Positions 10,211 through 20,628 of a DNA stretch of 64,000 nucleotides are shown here, in pieces (the stretch's first letter is position 1; each line of letters begins with the position of its first letter). This DNA is from Periplaneta americana. Taxonomy: Eukaryota > Arthropoda > Insecta > Blattodea > Blattidae. A model generated the notes under the pieces. The model worked only from the letters and a program-made list of their open reading frames with translations. It ran no database searches and had not been told where the DNA came from. Made by a program: the position numbers and the translations under genes. The stretch lies in the NCBI RefSeq assembly GCF_040183065.1, contig NC_091120.1, positions 20,939,208-21,003,207 of the forward strand, read 5' to 3'.

Positions 10211-12640
10211 GCTTCGTTTTGATCACCCGACTTTCCGCCCAGCGCTACATTGACTGTCAGGTGCAAACAAACTTCGTCTGGATCACCCGACTTTCTTCCC
10301 ATAGCTACATTGACTGTCAGGTGCAAACAAACTTCGTCTGGATCACCCGACTTTCTTCCCATAGCTACATTGACTGTCAGGTGCAAACAAACTTCGTCTG
10401 GATCACCCGACTTTCTTCCCATAGCTACATTGACTGTCAGGTGCAAACAAACTTCGTCTGGATCACCCGACTTTCCTCCCATAGCTACCCTGACTGTCAG
10501 ATGCAAACAAACTTCGTTTTGATCACCCGACTTTCCGCCCAGCGCTACATTGACTGTCAGGTGCAAACAAACTTCGTCTGGATCACCCGACTTTCTTCCC
10601 ATAGCTACATTGACTGTCAGGTGCAAACAAACTTCGTCTGGATCACCCGACTTTCTTCCCATAGCTACATTGACTGTCAGGTGCAAACAAACTTCGTCTG
10701 GATCACCCGACTTTCCTCCCATAGCTACCCTGACTGTCAGATGCAAACAAACTTCGTTTCGATCACCCGACTTTCCGCCCAGCGCTACATTGACTGTCAG
10801 ATGCAAACAAACTTCGTCTGGATCACCCGACTTTCCTCCCATAGCCACATTAACTGTCAGGTGCAAACAAACTTCGTTTTGATCACCCGACTTTCCGCCC
10901 AGCGCTACGTTGACTGTCAGATGCAAACAAACTTCGTCTGGATCACCCGACTTTCCTCCCATAGCTACATTGACTGTCAGGTGCAAACAAACTTCGTTTT
11001 GTTCACCCGACTTTCCACCCAGCGCTACATGACTGTCAGGTGCAAACAAACTTCGTTTCGATCACCCGACTTTCCACCCAGCGCTACATTGACTGTCAGG
11101 TGCAAACAAACTTCGTTTTGATCACCCGACTTTCCGCCCAGCGCTACATTGACTGTCAGGTGCAAACAAACTTCGTTTTGATCACCCGACTTTCCACCCA
11201 GCGCTACATTGACTGTCAGGTGCAAACAAACTTCGTTTTGATCACCCGACTTTCCGCCCAGCGCTACATTGACTGTCAGGTGCAAACAAACTTCGTTTTG
11301 ATCTCCCGACTTTCCGCCCAGCGCTACATTGACTGTCAGGTGCAAACAAACTTCGTCTGAATCACCCGACTTTCCTCCCATAGCCACATTGACTGTCAGG
11401 TGCAAACAAACTTCGTTTTGATCACCCGACTTTCCACCCAGCGCTACATTAACTGTCAGGTGCAAACAAACTTCGTCTGGATCACCCGACTTTCTTCCCA
11501 TAGCTACATTGACTGTCAGGTGCAAACAAACTTCGTCTGGATCACCCGACTTTCTTCCCATAGCTACATTGACTGTCAGGTGCAAACAAACTTCGTCTGG
11601 ATCACCCGACTTTCTTCCCATAGCTACATTGACTGTCAGGTGCAAAAAAACTTCGTCTGGATCACCCGACTTTCCTCCCATAGCTACCCTGACTGTCAGA
11701 TGCAAACAAACTTCGTTTCGATCACCCGACTTTCCGCCCAGCGCTACATTGACTGTTAGGTGCAAACAAACTTCGTTTTGATCTCCCGACTTTCCGCCCA
11801 GCGCTACATTGACTGTCAGGTGCAAACAAACTTCGTTTCGATCACCCGACTTTCCGCCCAGCGCTACATTGACTGTCAGGTGCAAACAAACTTCGTTTCG
11901 ATCACCCGACTTTCCACCCAGCGCTACATTGACTGTCAGGTGCAAACAAACTTCGTTTTGATCACCCGACTTTCCGCCCAGCGCTACATTGACTGTCAGG
12001 TGCAAACAAACTTCGTTTTGATCACCCGACTTTCCACCCAGCGCTACATGACTATCAGGTGCAAACAAACTTCGTTTTGATCACCCGACTTTCCGCCCAG
12101 CGCTACATTGACTGTCAGGTGCAAACAAACTTCGTTTTGATCACCCGACTTTCCACCCAGCGCTACATTGACTGTCAGGTGCAAACAAACTTCGTTTTGA
12201 TCACCCGACTTTCCGCCCAGCGCTACATTGACTGTCAGGTGCAAACAAACTTCGTTTTGATCACCCGACTTTCCACCCAGCGCTACATGACTATCAGGTG
12301 CAAACAAACTTCGTTTTGATCACCCGACTTTCTGCCCAGCGCTACATTGACTGTCAGATGCAAACAAACTTCCTTTCGATCACCCGACTTTCCTCCCAGC
12401 GCTACATTGACTGTCAGGTGCAAACAAACTTTGTTTTGATCACCTGACTTTCCGCCCAGCGCTACATTGACTGTCAGGTGCAAACAAACTTCCTTTCGAT
12501 CACCCGACTTTCCGCCCAGCGCTACATTGACTGTCAGGTGCAAACAAACTTCGTTTTGATCACCCGACTTTCCGACCAGCGCTACATTGACTGTCAGGTG
12601 CAAACAAACTTCGTTTTGATCACCCGACTTTCTGCCCAGA
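10211..12640. repeat. 60-bp minisatellite, about 40 copies
   Basis: Head-to-tail 60-bp units (GTGCAAACAAACTTCG ... GATCACCCGACTTTC ... ACATTGACTGTCAG). Two linked subtypes exist: A with GTCTGG and CTTCCCATAGC, and B with GTTTTG/GTTTCG and CCGCCCAGCGC. A-rich and B-rich blocks alternate. Three 59-bp units (near 11030, 12050 and 12288) lack one T and shift the phase. Since 60 = 3 x 20, long stop-free frames of 300+ codons exist on both strands (plus: ITRLSSHSYIDCQVQTNFVW repeat; minus: VCLHLTVNVALGGKSGDQNE repeat). I treat these as consequences of the period, not as genes. Confidence 0.95.
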
Positions 12641-12674
12641 GTTAGAGAACAGCTACATTACCAGCCTAATAGTT

Positions 12675-12840
12675 CGTGGAATTTCGCGTAACATATTCAC
12701 GTCATCCGCATAAACAAGCAGCGGATGTAATCTGTTCAATTCCAAACACTCTGTTTTCCTGGACTTCCCTAATGGCATATTCTAGAGCAAAGTTAAAAAG
12801 GAAAGGTGATATTGCATCTCCTTATTTTACCGTGTAAGTC
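12675..12840 (-). pseudogene. RTE-like RT fragment (family A)
   Basis: The reverse strand encodes a decayed piece around the [15 protein letters not shown] and YADDVNM region of family A (compare 60,749-61,989). The catalytic YADD has become unreadable, with stops. Only about 165 bp survive, abutting the minisatellite. Confidence 0.7.
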
Positions 12841-13140
12841 ATAAGCTAATCGCGGGTGATTCGCGCATTAAAGTTGGCAGGTCTGTAATTTAACACAAAC
12901 TGATGGCAACAAACTTGCAGCAGCGACCTCCTTTCGATACGACTCATCTCTTGTCCGCACAGTAGGCCTATAGTATGACAGACATTGCTAATTGTCTGTG
13001 GGTCAAAAACAAATTTTTATTGTCATCTTAATAGAACACTTTGTTTCAATGCATTATTGGAGTACTGGTTGTTATGCACAGCTAATTTCATGGAGGTCTA
13101 TAACATACCAGTTTATTAAAAAAACACTTAAATCTTACAG
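12841..13140. other. no recognisable feature
   Basis: Unassigned AT-rich spacer before the MITE at 13,143. Confidence 0.4.
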
Positions 13141-13142
13141 TA

Positions 13143-13373
13143 GGGGAGAGTCGGGTAGTATCGGACATCGGGTAATATCGGACAGTGAGTTTCTTTCATC
13201 TACCTTACGATGATAGTATCTGATTGACATGGCTACGTTTCTGTGATGTCGCATAGAGAAACGTAACCATGTCATTCAGGTACTACCATATGGTGGTACA
13301 TGAAAGAAACGCACTGTCCGATAATACCCGATGTCCGATACTACCCGATGTCCGATACTACCCGACTCTCCCC
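13143..13373. mobile_element. pogo/mariner-type MITE, palindromic
   Basis: Terminal inverted repeats start GGGGAGAGTCGGGTAGTATC and contain repeated CGGACATCGGGTA units. Both arms are nearly complementary over most of the 231 bp. Flanked by TA (13141-13142 and 13374-13375), the Tc1/mariner/pogo target. The first eight bases match the ends of the pogo-like element at 15,079. No coding capacity. Confidence 0.85.
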
Positions 13374-13537
13374 TAAGTTGAATTTATTTATCGTCATTTC
13401 TGTAAAGAAGTTGCAACTAATCGTAGGAATTTCCTCAAATCCGCTGTTACTTCTCCCGTTCCTGGTATAATAAAAGAGAAGAATATGGGCCACAGACAAG
13501 ACGGTGCACCATTTCCCAATCCATTAATGGCACATAT

Positions 13538-13752
13538 TTAGGGTATCAACAGTAACATGAGTTGCTGCCAGGAAGTCAAAAGGAGGATAGCAATGGCAAA
13601 GGAAGGTTTTAATAGAAAAAGGAGCATCTTCTGCGGTCCTCTGGAGAAAGAACTAAGGAAGATACTAGTTAAGCGCTTTGTGTGGAGTGTGGCATTGTAA
13701 GGGGCAGAAACATGAACATTACGACAAAGTGAAGAGAAGCTATTAGAAGCAC
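13538..13752 (+). pseudogene. family B RT C-terminal fragment, copy 1a
   Basis: Encodes KRRIAMAKEGFNRKRSIFCG then PLEKELRKILVKRFVWS, interrupted by a stop at the expected YGAET position. It is cut at about 13750 by the hammerhead-like segment and resumes at 14,206. Confidence 0.75.
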
Positions 13753-14205
13753 CCACACAACAGGCAGCGAAGTTCCAGATGACGCCGAGATCTAGTAGGC
13801 TCTGAGGATGGTGTGATGAAGCACCGAAACAGCTGTAAGCCGCACATGCTGACACAATTAACACGAGTAAGATCGCCATTTAATCAATTATTTATATTCA
13901 ACAATATGAAATATACAAACACACTAAAACACACCCTGATCAAATTCTCAACACACAGATCAATTTCAGAACACACACACTATTTGACACCACACTTCGA
14001 CACTTTTCAACAATCTAACGCACCCACACAACAGGCAGCGAAGTTCGAGATGACGCCGAGATCTAGTAGGCTCTGAGGTTGGTGTGAAGAAGCACTGAAA
14101 CAGCTGTAAGCCTCACATGCTTACACAATTAACACGAGTAAGATCACCATTTAATCAATTATTTATATTCAAGTGTTAAAAGTAGTGTACGAAAGATTTA
14201 ACATG
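13749..14205 (+). mobile_element. duplicated segment with hammerhead-like motif (Penelope-like?)
   Basis: Two direct copies (13749-13904 and 14024-14175) of a segment containing GATCTAGTAGGCTCTGAGG, a short hairpin, GAAACAGCTGTAAGC, and ending CAATTATTTATATTCAA. The copies flank about 120 bp. The direct-repeat arrangement around an insertion in a host RT resembles Penelope-like pseudo-LTRs, which commonly carry hammerhead motifs. No Penelope RT or GIY-YIG nuclease is present. Family is inference. Confidence 0.45.
13798..13841 (+). ncRNA. hammerhead-ribozyme-like core
   Basis: Stem I GGCT/AGCC (13798-13801 and 13838-13841); core CTGAGGA (13802-13808); stem II GGTG/CACC with an 8-nt loop; core GAA (13826-13828); self-complementary stem III ACAG/CTGT; predicted cleavage 3' of A13837 (GUA). 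The parts are in canonical order. An extra U (13809) sits between the core and stem II, so activity is uncertain. The second copy near 14078-14121 has changes in the core (CTGAGGT, CACT). Confidence 0.45.
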
Positions 14206-14640
14206 GCCTATTAGAAGTATTTGAAATGTGGATATGGAGAAGAATGGAGCGTGTGAAATAGACAGACGGAATAAGAAATGAAGGTGTGTTGAAAAGAATG
14301 GGTGAAGAAAGAATATTATGTTGAAACTGATCAGGTAGAGAGAAAGATATTGGTTGGGTCACTGGCTGAGAAGAAACTGCCTACTGAAAGATGCACTGGA
14401 AGGAATTGTGAACGGGAGAAGAGCTCGGGGCAGAAGAAGATATCACATGATAGATGACATTAAGATATATGGATCACCTAAGCGGAGACTAAGAGGAAGG
14501 CAGAAAATAGGAAAGATTGGGGAAAACTGGGTTTGCAGTGAAAGATCTGCCCTTGAAGGCAGAACACTATGTAGTAATGGCACATATGGACTCGTTCATT
14601 GGACTTACGGCAAAAGTGAGTCAGGAAGAAGGGTATCAAC
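14206..14640 (+). pseudogene. family B RT C-terminal fragment, copy 1b
   Basis: Continues copy 1a after the inserted segment. The frame from 14354 reads GHWLRRNCLLKDALEGIVNG, RRARGRRRYHMIDDIKIYG and then KIGKIGENWVCSERSALEGR, the distinctive end of this endonuclease/RT family. Upstream part is frame-broken. Its end joins directly to a second copy (14,636), so a segment of about 0.64 kb is duplicated in tandem. Confidence 0.75.
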
Positions 14641-15078
14641 AGTAACATGTGTTGGTGCCAGGAAATCAAAAGGAGGATAGCAATGGCAAAGGAAGGTTTT
14701 AATAGAAAAAGGAGCATCCTCTGCGGTCCTCTGGAGAAAGAACTAAGGAAGATACTAGTGAAGCGCTTTGTGTGGAGTGTGGCATTGTAAGGGGCAGAAA
14801 CATGAACATTACGGCAAAGCGATTAGAAGCATTTGAAATGTGGAATGGAGAAGAATGGAGCGTGTGAAATGGACAGACGGAATAAGAAATGAAGGTGTGT
14901 TGAAAAGAGTGGGTGAAGAAAGAATATTATGTTGAAACTGATCAGGAATAGAGAAAAGTATTGGTTGGGTCACTGGCTGAGAAGAAACTGCCTACTGAAA
15001 GATGCACTGGAAGGAATTGTGAACGGGAGAAGAGCTCGGGGCAGAAGAAGATATCACATGATAGATGATATTAAGATA
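14636..15078 (+). pseudogene. family B RT C-terminal fragment, copy 2 (first part)
   Basis: Same coding blocks as copy 1. Split by a pogo-like element at 15,079 and by a Harbinger element at 16,794. The remaining pieces are 16,769-16,790 and 17,861-18,000. All pieces together are colinear with copy 1. Confidence 0.75.
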
Positions 15079-16766
15079 GGGGAGAGTTGAGTAATTTGTA
15101 CCGTTGCCTAAATTGTACCACCATCTTGAAAATTAGTTCCTTGATAAGTGTTGCCATATACGTCAAACATTGCGAACTACATCTATAAACATGCCATTTT
15201 ATGAGAGACGAAGCCTGTGGGTTGTGTTGTGCAGACGTGAAGTGAAAAAACTTGTTTTAGATAGTTTCAATCTAGTTTTTGCGTTACATGGCTACAACAA
15301 TTAATTCCGGAAGGTAAGTGAAAATCCACAATGCTATATATTATTTAAAATTAAATTTATATGTTGTAATTGTCATTAAGTTACAGACTTCTGTTAGAAA
15401 CCGTTAACCCTTTCCAGCCCAAATTAAATTGAAAATTAAAAAAAAATATGTCGACATGAAGGAGAAACGCTGCCCGATAGTGTTCTATTTCGGGATTTCA
15501 GGGGTGCCAGCTATCTTAAATTAACTAAGAATATGGCTATGATAACATATGGAGTCATTTGGCATTTTACATGCATTCTCAGAGCAGGGAATGTGTATGA
15601 TGCCATATGGAATCATTGGGCTGGAAAGGATTAAGCAGCAAGAATTTAACAAAGAAAACATTGCGAGGTTGCGTATTTTGTACCGGATTCAGTTGCCTAT
15701 AATGTACCGGTACAATATAGGGAATTTTCATTATAAATGTTTCAAATTATAGTGACGTATGAAGAAAAACATACCCAAGCCTAATTTAAATCAGCAATTA
15801 TAATTTATTTACTTCTAATCATTTCAATATGAATATAATACTGTAATATTTATTTTTAGGAAATAAAACACATTCAATTCTGAATTTAAAATTAGTCTTA
15901 TCAGACTTTCATTACATATAATAAAAATTACCGTGACATAAAAATAGCATAGCTTAAACACACTAAATTATGCATTTAGAATTTAATCGAATAATTTCCA
16001 CATTTCATATTCTGGCGTTTTTAAGTTTCTTCCCCTGTAACAAATTATAATTGCATTTTACATTAATTCCAGAATGGCAAAGAAGCTTCAATACGGGACA
16101 TGGTCACAGGATGCACTAAGTCCTGCTGTTGCTGCATATACGAATGACGATCATGGAATAAATGAATGTGCCCGAATGTGCAATGTACCTAAGTCTACAA
16201 TAAGAAGAATGCGAAAAACAAAAACGTAGTTGCTAATGGAGGTGTGAAATCGTTTGGAAGAACCACAGTATTTTCGGCAGAAATTGAAAATGAACTTGAA
16301 AATCACATTCTGAAGTTTGAAGAAATGATGTTTAGATTAACTCCAACAGATGTTAGGAAACTTGCTTTTGATATAGCTCAGAAAAATGGACTGCCACATC
16401 ATTTCAATCAGTAAAAAAATTCTTCTGTACTAACTGCAAGTGAAAATAAATAAAATTGTTTGTGCAAAAAATGTATGTGGTACAATTTAGGAACCCAATG
16501 GTACAATTTATGAAACCAGTTGCCTAATTTGTACTCATTGCAGACATTTAGAAAACTGAACCTAATGAATTTATGTTAACTTCAAATAAACTAAACTTTT
16601 TAGGAAATTCTTCCCAACATACTATATCCATTTTTGTCTGGAAATGTAGCAAAAAAATGGTTACCGTAAACCGATAAAAGGGGGCGATTGAAATAATTCA
16701 ACAGTTGTCAGTTAAAATTAGAAAAAATGAAATGTGTAAAATGGTACAAATTAGGCAACTCTCCCC
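15079..16766 (+). mobile_element. pogo-like DNA transposon, decayed
   Basis: Ends GGGGAGAGTTG / CAACTCTCCCC with TA on each side (15077-15078 and 16767-16768). Removing it and one TA reconstitutes the reading GATATATGG seen at 14,465, so the empty site is visible in the sister copy. Subterminal TTGCCTAAATTGTACCA is repeated inverted at the right end. Carries a transposase N-terminus with pipsqueak and CENP-B-type helix-turn-helix regions. The catalytic DDE domain is absent. Confidence 0.88.
16074..16416 (+). pseudogene. pogo-like transposase N-terminus
   Basis: Residues 1-51 (MAKKLQYGTWSQDALSPAVA ... CARMCNVPKSTIRRMRKTK) form a pipsqueak-type helix-turn-helix. After a stop at 16227 a shifted frame continues GVKSFGRTTVFSAEIENELE and FRLTPTDVRKLAFDIAQKNG, matching the CENP-B-type second DNA-binding domain, then stops near 16414. 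DNA-binding half only, with one frameshift. In intact relatives a DDD catalytic core follows. Confidence 0.8.
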
Positions 16767-16793
16767 TATATGGATCACCTAAGCGGAGATTAA

Positions 16794-17857
16794 GGGTCGA
16801 ATTCATAGTCGTCACTTATAAAATGAGGAAATACTTAAGTAATGAGCATTTCCTTAGCACTTATTTCAGATCGTATTGCAGAGACGCTACTCATTCATAT
16901 GCCCTGAGCATTCCCTTGACATCGAAAGAAATATGGCACATGGCTAGACGTGAGCGCTTTCCTACATTTAATTGTTTTCCAGCGCCTTCAAATTGTTAAA
17001 TCAGCATTATTGTCATACACAAATACAGAAGTAAATATTATAGAGCTAAAAATTATACAAGATGTCCAGAAAGCATTTTACAGAAAAGAAAGAAGTGAGC
17101 TAAGATAACTAGTTATGAAATATGGAGATATCGTCGAAAGTAAAAAAAAAATTGATAATTGTTCTCTCCAAAAGAAGAAATTGACATGGAACAAAATTGC
17201 AGTTGAGTTTAATGCAAACTCCGGAAATATTCCTGTAAGTAAATCATTTTAATTTATTTTTCAGTTGCTTTTATGCTAAACAAAGTGGAAAAGATATAAT
17301 TACGCAAATTTTAACAGCTTATTCCTTGGGTAGAATACAAACGAAAATGCAAATGACATCTTTGTTGGGACGTGAATACTTTTCGAAAAAAAAAAAATGC
17401 CACTTAAATCTACCTGAAATGCTGCTGTATCATAAGATTTCAAAGCAACCAGTACTTTCAGCAGTGGCGAAATCGGTAGGCCTCATGGTTGTGTTGTGAA
17501 TTGAAATGAGAGACACCAGAATATTCACAACAGTGTTCTTGTCGAAATGGTATCTCCTCTTAAATTGTTGATCATTATATATCTTTAAAGGGTTTTCCAT
17601 ATCTCTGATATATCTTTTGCTTGCCGGAACTCATTTTCATTTTAATTACAGAACTCAATAAATTAAATTAAATCATAATCATCATCTATTGTATACCGAA
17701 TCAGCTGATTAAAATGCCTATGAGGAAACGCTTGAGTAAGTGACAAGCTACCTTATTTGAATAAGTGTTCACTTCAGTGGGATTTATGAATTGGAAATTA
17801 TTATAAGCAACTGCTTAAGTGTTTCCTTACGATAAGTGTTGACTATGAATTCGGCCC
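16794..17857 (+). mobile_element. PIF/Harbinger-like element
   Basis: Inverted ends GGGTCGAATTCATAGTC / GGGCCGAATTCATAGTC with 3-bp target duplication TAA (16791-16793 and 17858-17860). Excision in silico restores the family B sequence (GCGGAGATTAAGAGGAAG). Contains a Myb/SANT-like exon, the accessory DNA-binding protein typical of PIF/Harbinger. No DDE nuclease is seen. Confidence 0.85.
17060..17340 (+). pseudogene. Myb/SANT-like domain of Harbinger accessory protein
   Basis: The frame reads LVMKYGDIVESKKKIDNCSL and then KKKLTWNKIAVEFNANSGN, the Myb/SANT-like fold (regularly spaced W/Y positions) found in insect Harbinger MYB proteins. A stop at 17106-17108 precedes it in frame. A donor GTAAGT follows directly (about 17233) and TTATTTTTCAG marks an acceptor about 30 bp later, after which the frame soon stops. 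Short intron plus nonsense changes suggest a decayed gene. Confidence 0.6.
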
Positions 17858-17860
17858 TAA

Positions 17861-18000
17861 GAGGAAGCTAGAAAATAGGAAAGATTGGGGAAAACTGGGT
17901 TTGCAGTGAAAGGTCTGCCCTTGACAGCAGAACACTATGTAGTAATGGCACATATGGACTCGTTCATTGGACTTACGGCAAAAGTGAGTCAAGAAGAAGG
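17861..18000 (+). pseudogene. family B RT fragment, copy 2 (last part)
   Basis: Resumes copy 2 after the Harbinger element with KIGKIGENWVCSERSALDS-type coding sequence, ending like the 14,630 junction. Confidence 0.7.
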
Positions 18001-18452
18001 AACTTCCAAGGTAACAAGCGGCAAGTAGACAGCTTTGCCATCCCGTGTGATAACATCAACTGTATATCGTGAAAGTGCTTCGTTATCTCATATTTTAATG
18101 TACGATGGAATGTATTCAGACTTTGGAAGGGTTAACTAATATAAAAACTTCATTGGTAGGTAGCGTTATACAGCAAGTTACTGCTTACTGCTTGTTCCTG
18201 GCATATGTCTAATATTTAAACCGCAGTCATTACATTACACTGCACTCCTTACTATCTCATGCAGATCAATTATCACTTGCCGAACTTCCTGGCTTTATTA
18301 ATGCATTTGCTCTCTCAAATGCTGCCATGCTTCCGTTGCTAACTGCAGAGTACGTTATTCAGCATACACATGTGGAAGTGCAAAAGGCTGCAGATCTCAC
18401 ATTTTTTACATTTATAATTCATTATTTAAAGACATGTTACCACAAAGTTACA
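18001..18452. other. no recognisable feature
   Basis: Unassigned sequence between the family B copy and the mariner-type element. A 60-codon frame from 18327 has no known motif. Confidence 0.4.
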
Positions 18453-18764
18453 CAGGGTGTTAAAAAAAGGTGTCATATTTTTACAGGAATTAGTAAAGAT
18501 CGAAAATAGAAAACAAAATTTCTTATAAAAATGTGTCCGGAAAGAAATATCTATTGAGATATGGGGCTTCCAAATTAAATTTTCCACTTCAAAATGACCA
18601 GAGGAAAAATGTCAACAAACAAAAATGTCCAGAGCAAAATTTCCAAGCGAAAAGTCCAGTATAAAAAAATCCTCATTAAAAATGCCCATTAATAACTTAA
18701 ATGAATCCATAATTGAAAAAAAAATTCCATTACATATTTTTTTAAAGAAGCAGTAACTAGGAGA

Positions 18765-19409
18765 ATAAAAATTGGAGATTTATCCTTCGAAGAGGTGGAA
18801 AAATTCAAATATCTTTGAGCAACAGTAACAAATATAAATGACACTCGGGAGGAAATTAAACGCAGAATAAATATGGGAAATGCGTGTTATTATTCCGTTG
18901 AGAAGCTTTTGTCATCTAGTCTGCTGTCAAAAAATCTGAAAGTTAGAATTTATAAAACAGTTATATTACCGGTTGTTCTGTATGGTTGTGAAACTTCGAC
19001 TCTCACTTTGAGAGAGGAACAGAGATTAAGGGTGTTTGAGAATAAGGTTCTTAGGAAAATATTTGGGGCTAAGAGGGATGAAGTTACAGGAGAATGGAAA
19101 AAGTTACACAACGCAGAACTGCACGCATTGTATACTTCACCTGACATAATTAGGAACATAAAATCCAGCCGTTTGAGATGGGCAGGACATGTAGCACGTA
19201 TGGGCGAATCCAGAAATGCATATAGAGTGTTAGTTGGGAGGCCGGATGGAAAAAGACATTTGGGGAGGCCGAGACGTAGATGGGAAGATAATATTAAAAT
19301 GGATTTGAGGGAGGTGGGATATGATGATAGAGACTGGATTAATCTTGCAGATCATAGGGACCAATGGCGGGCTTATGTGAGGGCGGCAATGAACCTCCGG
19401 GTTCCTTAA
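18765..19409 (+). pseudogene. family A RT C-terminal region
   Basis: Continuous from 18873 to 19409 (178 codons). It carries [60 protein letters not shown] and [19 protein letters not shown] and ends MNLRVP. This is the region after the RT thumb in endonuclease/RT elements, and the catalytic core is missing through truncation. A stop in place of the G of YLGA lies upstream (about 18818). Confidence 0.85.
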
Positions 19410-19426
19410 AAGCCAGTAAGTAAGTA
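18765..19426 (+). mobile_element. RTE-like retrotransposon 3' end (family A)
   Basis: 5'-truncated insertion of 662 bp with a 13-bp target duplication AGTAACTAGGAGA (18752-18764 and 19427-19439) and a TAAG-type tail. It sits between the arms of the foldback element. Confidence 0.9.
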
Positions 19427-19578
19427 AGTAACTAGGAGAAAGACTACAATGCAAAATGTTTTATTGAGATTGCTAAGCGACGTACCAAATTTTAAATCAA
19501 GAGTGACAGGAAAGCTGAAATTATACGTTGACAAAAAAGGAGAAACATTCTAGTACACAATGGCTTTTCATATCACTT

Positions 19579-20100
19579 TCATTGTATTGTATTGTATTTA
19601 TTAACATTCCATGGTATTCATACATGCTTACAGCTAGAATATTGAACAAGTAAAAAAACTTAATATTATTATAAAATCTTAATTTATAGTCACAGTCTAG
19701 ATGAAATATATACAGACGAGATTTACAATATAGTCTACTAGTGCAACACAAAGTTTTAGTATCAATTTCATGAAGTGTTATTGAATGTCATGAATTCACC
19801 TACAGAATAGAAGGCGTGAGAAATTAGGTACCGGTACTTCTTTAATTTGGCCCTAAATAATTTTATGTTTTGAGTTTCATTTTTTATATCTACAGGGAGG
19901 CTATAAAAATTTTTACTGCCATATAACGCACTCCTTTTTGATAGCACGACAGACTTGCCGATGGAGTATGAAAGTCATTTTTTGACGTGTATTTATGCTA
20001 TGAACTGTTGAATTAGTTAACAAGTTTTCACGATTACATACGAGGAAGATTATTAATGAAAAGATATACTGACAAGCCATGGGCAAAGGAGCAAAAATGG
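19579..20100 (-). mobile_element. jockey-type retrotransposon 3' end (family D)
   Basis: On the minus strand it encodes CQYIFSLIIFLVCNRENLLT, HSINTRQKMTFILHRQVCRA and GVxYxG-like sequence with frameshifts. This is the C-terminal tail of jockey/R1-type RT proteins, followed by a short 3' UTR and a (TACAA)n tail at 19579-19600. A sister copy lies at 38,490-38,996. Confidence 0.75.
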
Positions 20101-20559
20101 TAATAAATTCTATTGGAGGTGTGTGGAAAGAAGCACCTGTGGTGCGAGATGTGTGACCAAAGCTTATATGGGTAACATACATGTAGATATTGGATATTTA
20201 ATTTATGAACATTTATATCAGTTGACATTTAATTTTACGGACATTTATGTAAGTGGATATTGTATTTGTGGACATTTAATTTTTTACGGACACTTATGTA
20301 AGTGGACATTTTGCTAGTGGACATATTGAAATGGACATTTTAACCTCCAACAGATATGGGCCATGCTGTATTGTGGCCTATGATCGTCATTCGTTTAAAA
20401 ACACAAAACAATGGTGCATGTTTTAAGAGTGGATAATATCCCTCAACACAAGTAAACAGAGAATGTACTAAACAAAGGTCCAGGATACTACGAACTCCAT
20501 CATTCTACTTCTGTTAGTAAGTACGTACACTGGTATTCAGTGGTGTAGGGTGTCTTTCT

Positions 20560-20628
20560 GTTTATACACGACGGTTCACCACCACATTTTCTAAGCCTCG
20601 TGCGATAATATCTAACTCGGAGGTTTAA
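20560..20628 (+). pseudogene. mariner-type transposase, middle fragment
   Basis: The frame includes FIHDGSPPHFLSLVR, a stop, then YLTRR. HDG...PHF carries the second catalytic aspartate in mariner-like transposases. Reading continues across the TTAA element as FNGRWI at 21,513 onward, so the TTAA insertion split this gene. Confidence 0.75.

Larger units (their letters stand above)
18566..20351. mobile_element. foldback element with AAATGTCC subrepeats, 9-bp target duplication
   Basis: Arms at about 18566-18700 and 20165-20351 are inverted relative to each other and consist of degenerate AAAATGTCCA/GGACATTT units. A 9-bp duplication AGATATGGG flanks it (18557-18565 and 20352-20360), a length typical of Mutator-like elements. 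Its interior holds a family A and a family D retrotransposon fragment. Superfamily call is tentative. Confidence 0.55.

Noticed and set aside
10171-12068. Long frames of 305-347 codons on both strands
   Set aside because: They coincide with the 60-bp array, exist on both strands and arise because the period is a multiple of three. No start context or domain supports a gene.
655-12640. CRISPR array
   Set aside because: Both tandem arrays have no unique spacers between repeats, and the surrounding DNA is eukaryotic transposon sequence.
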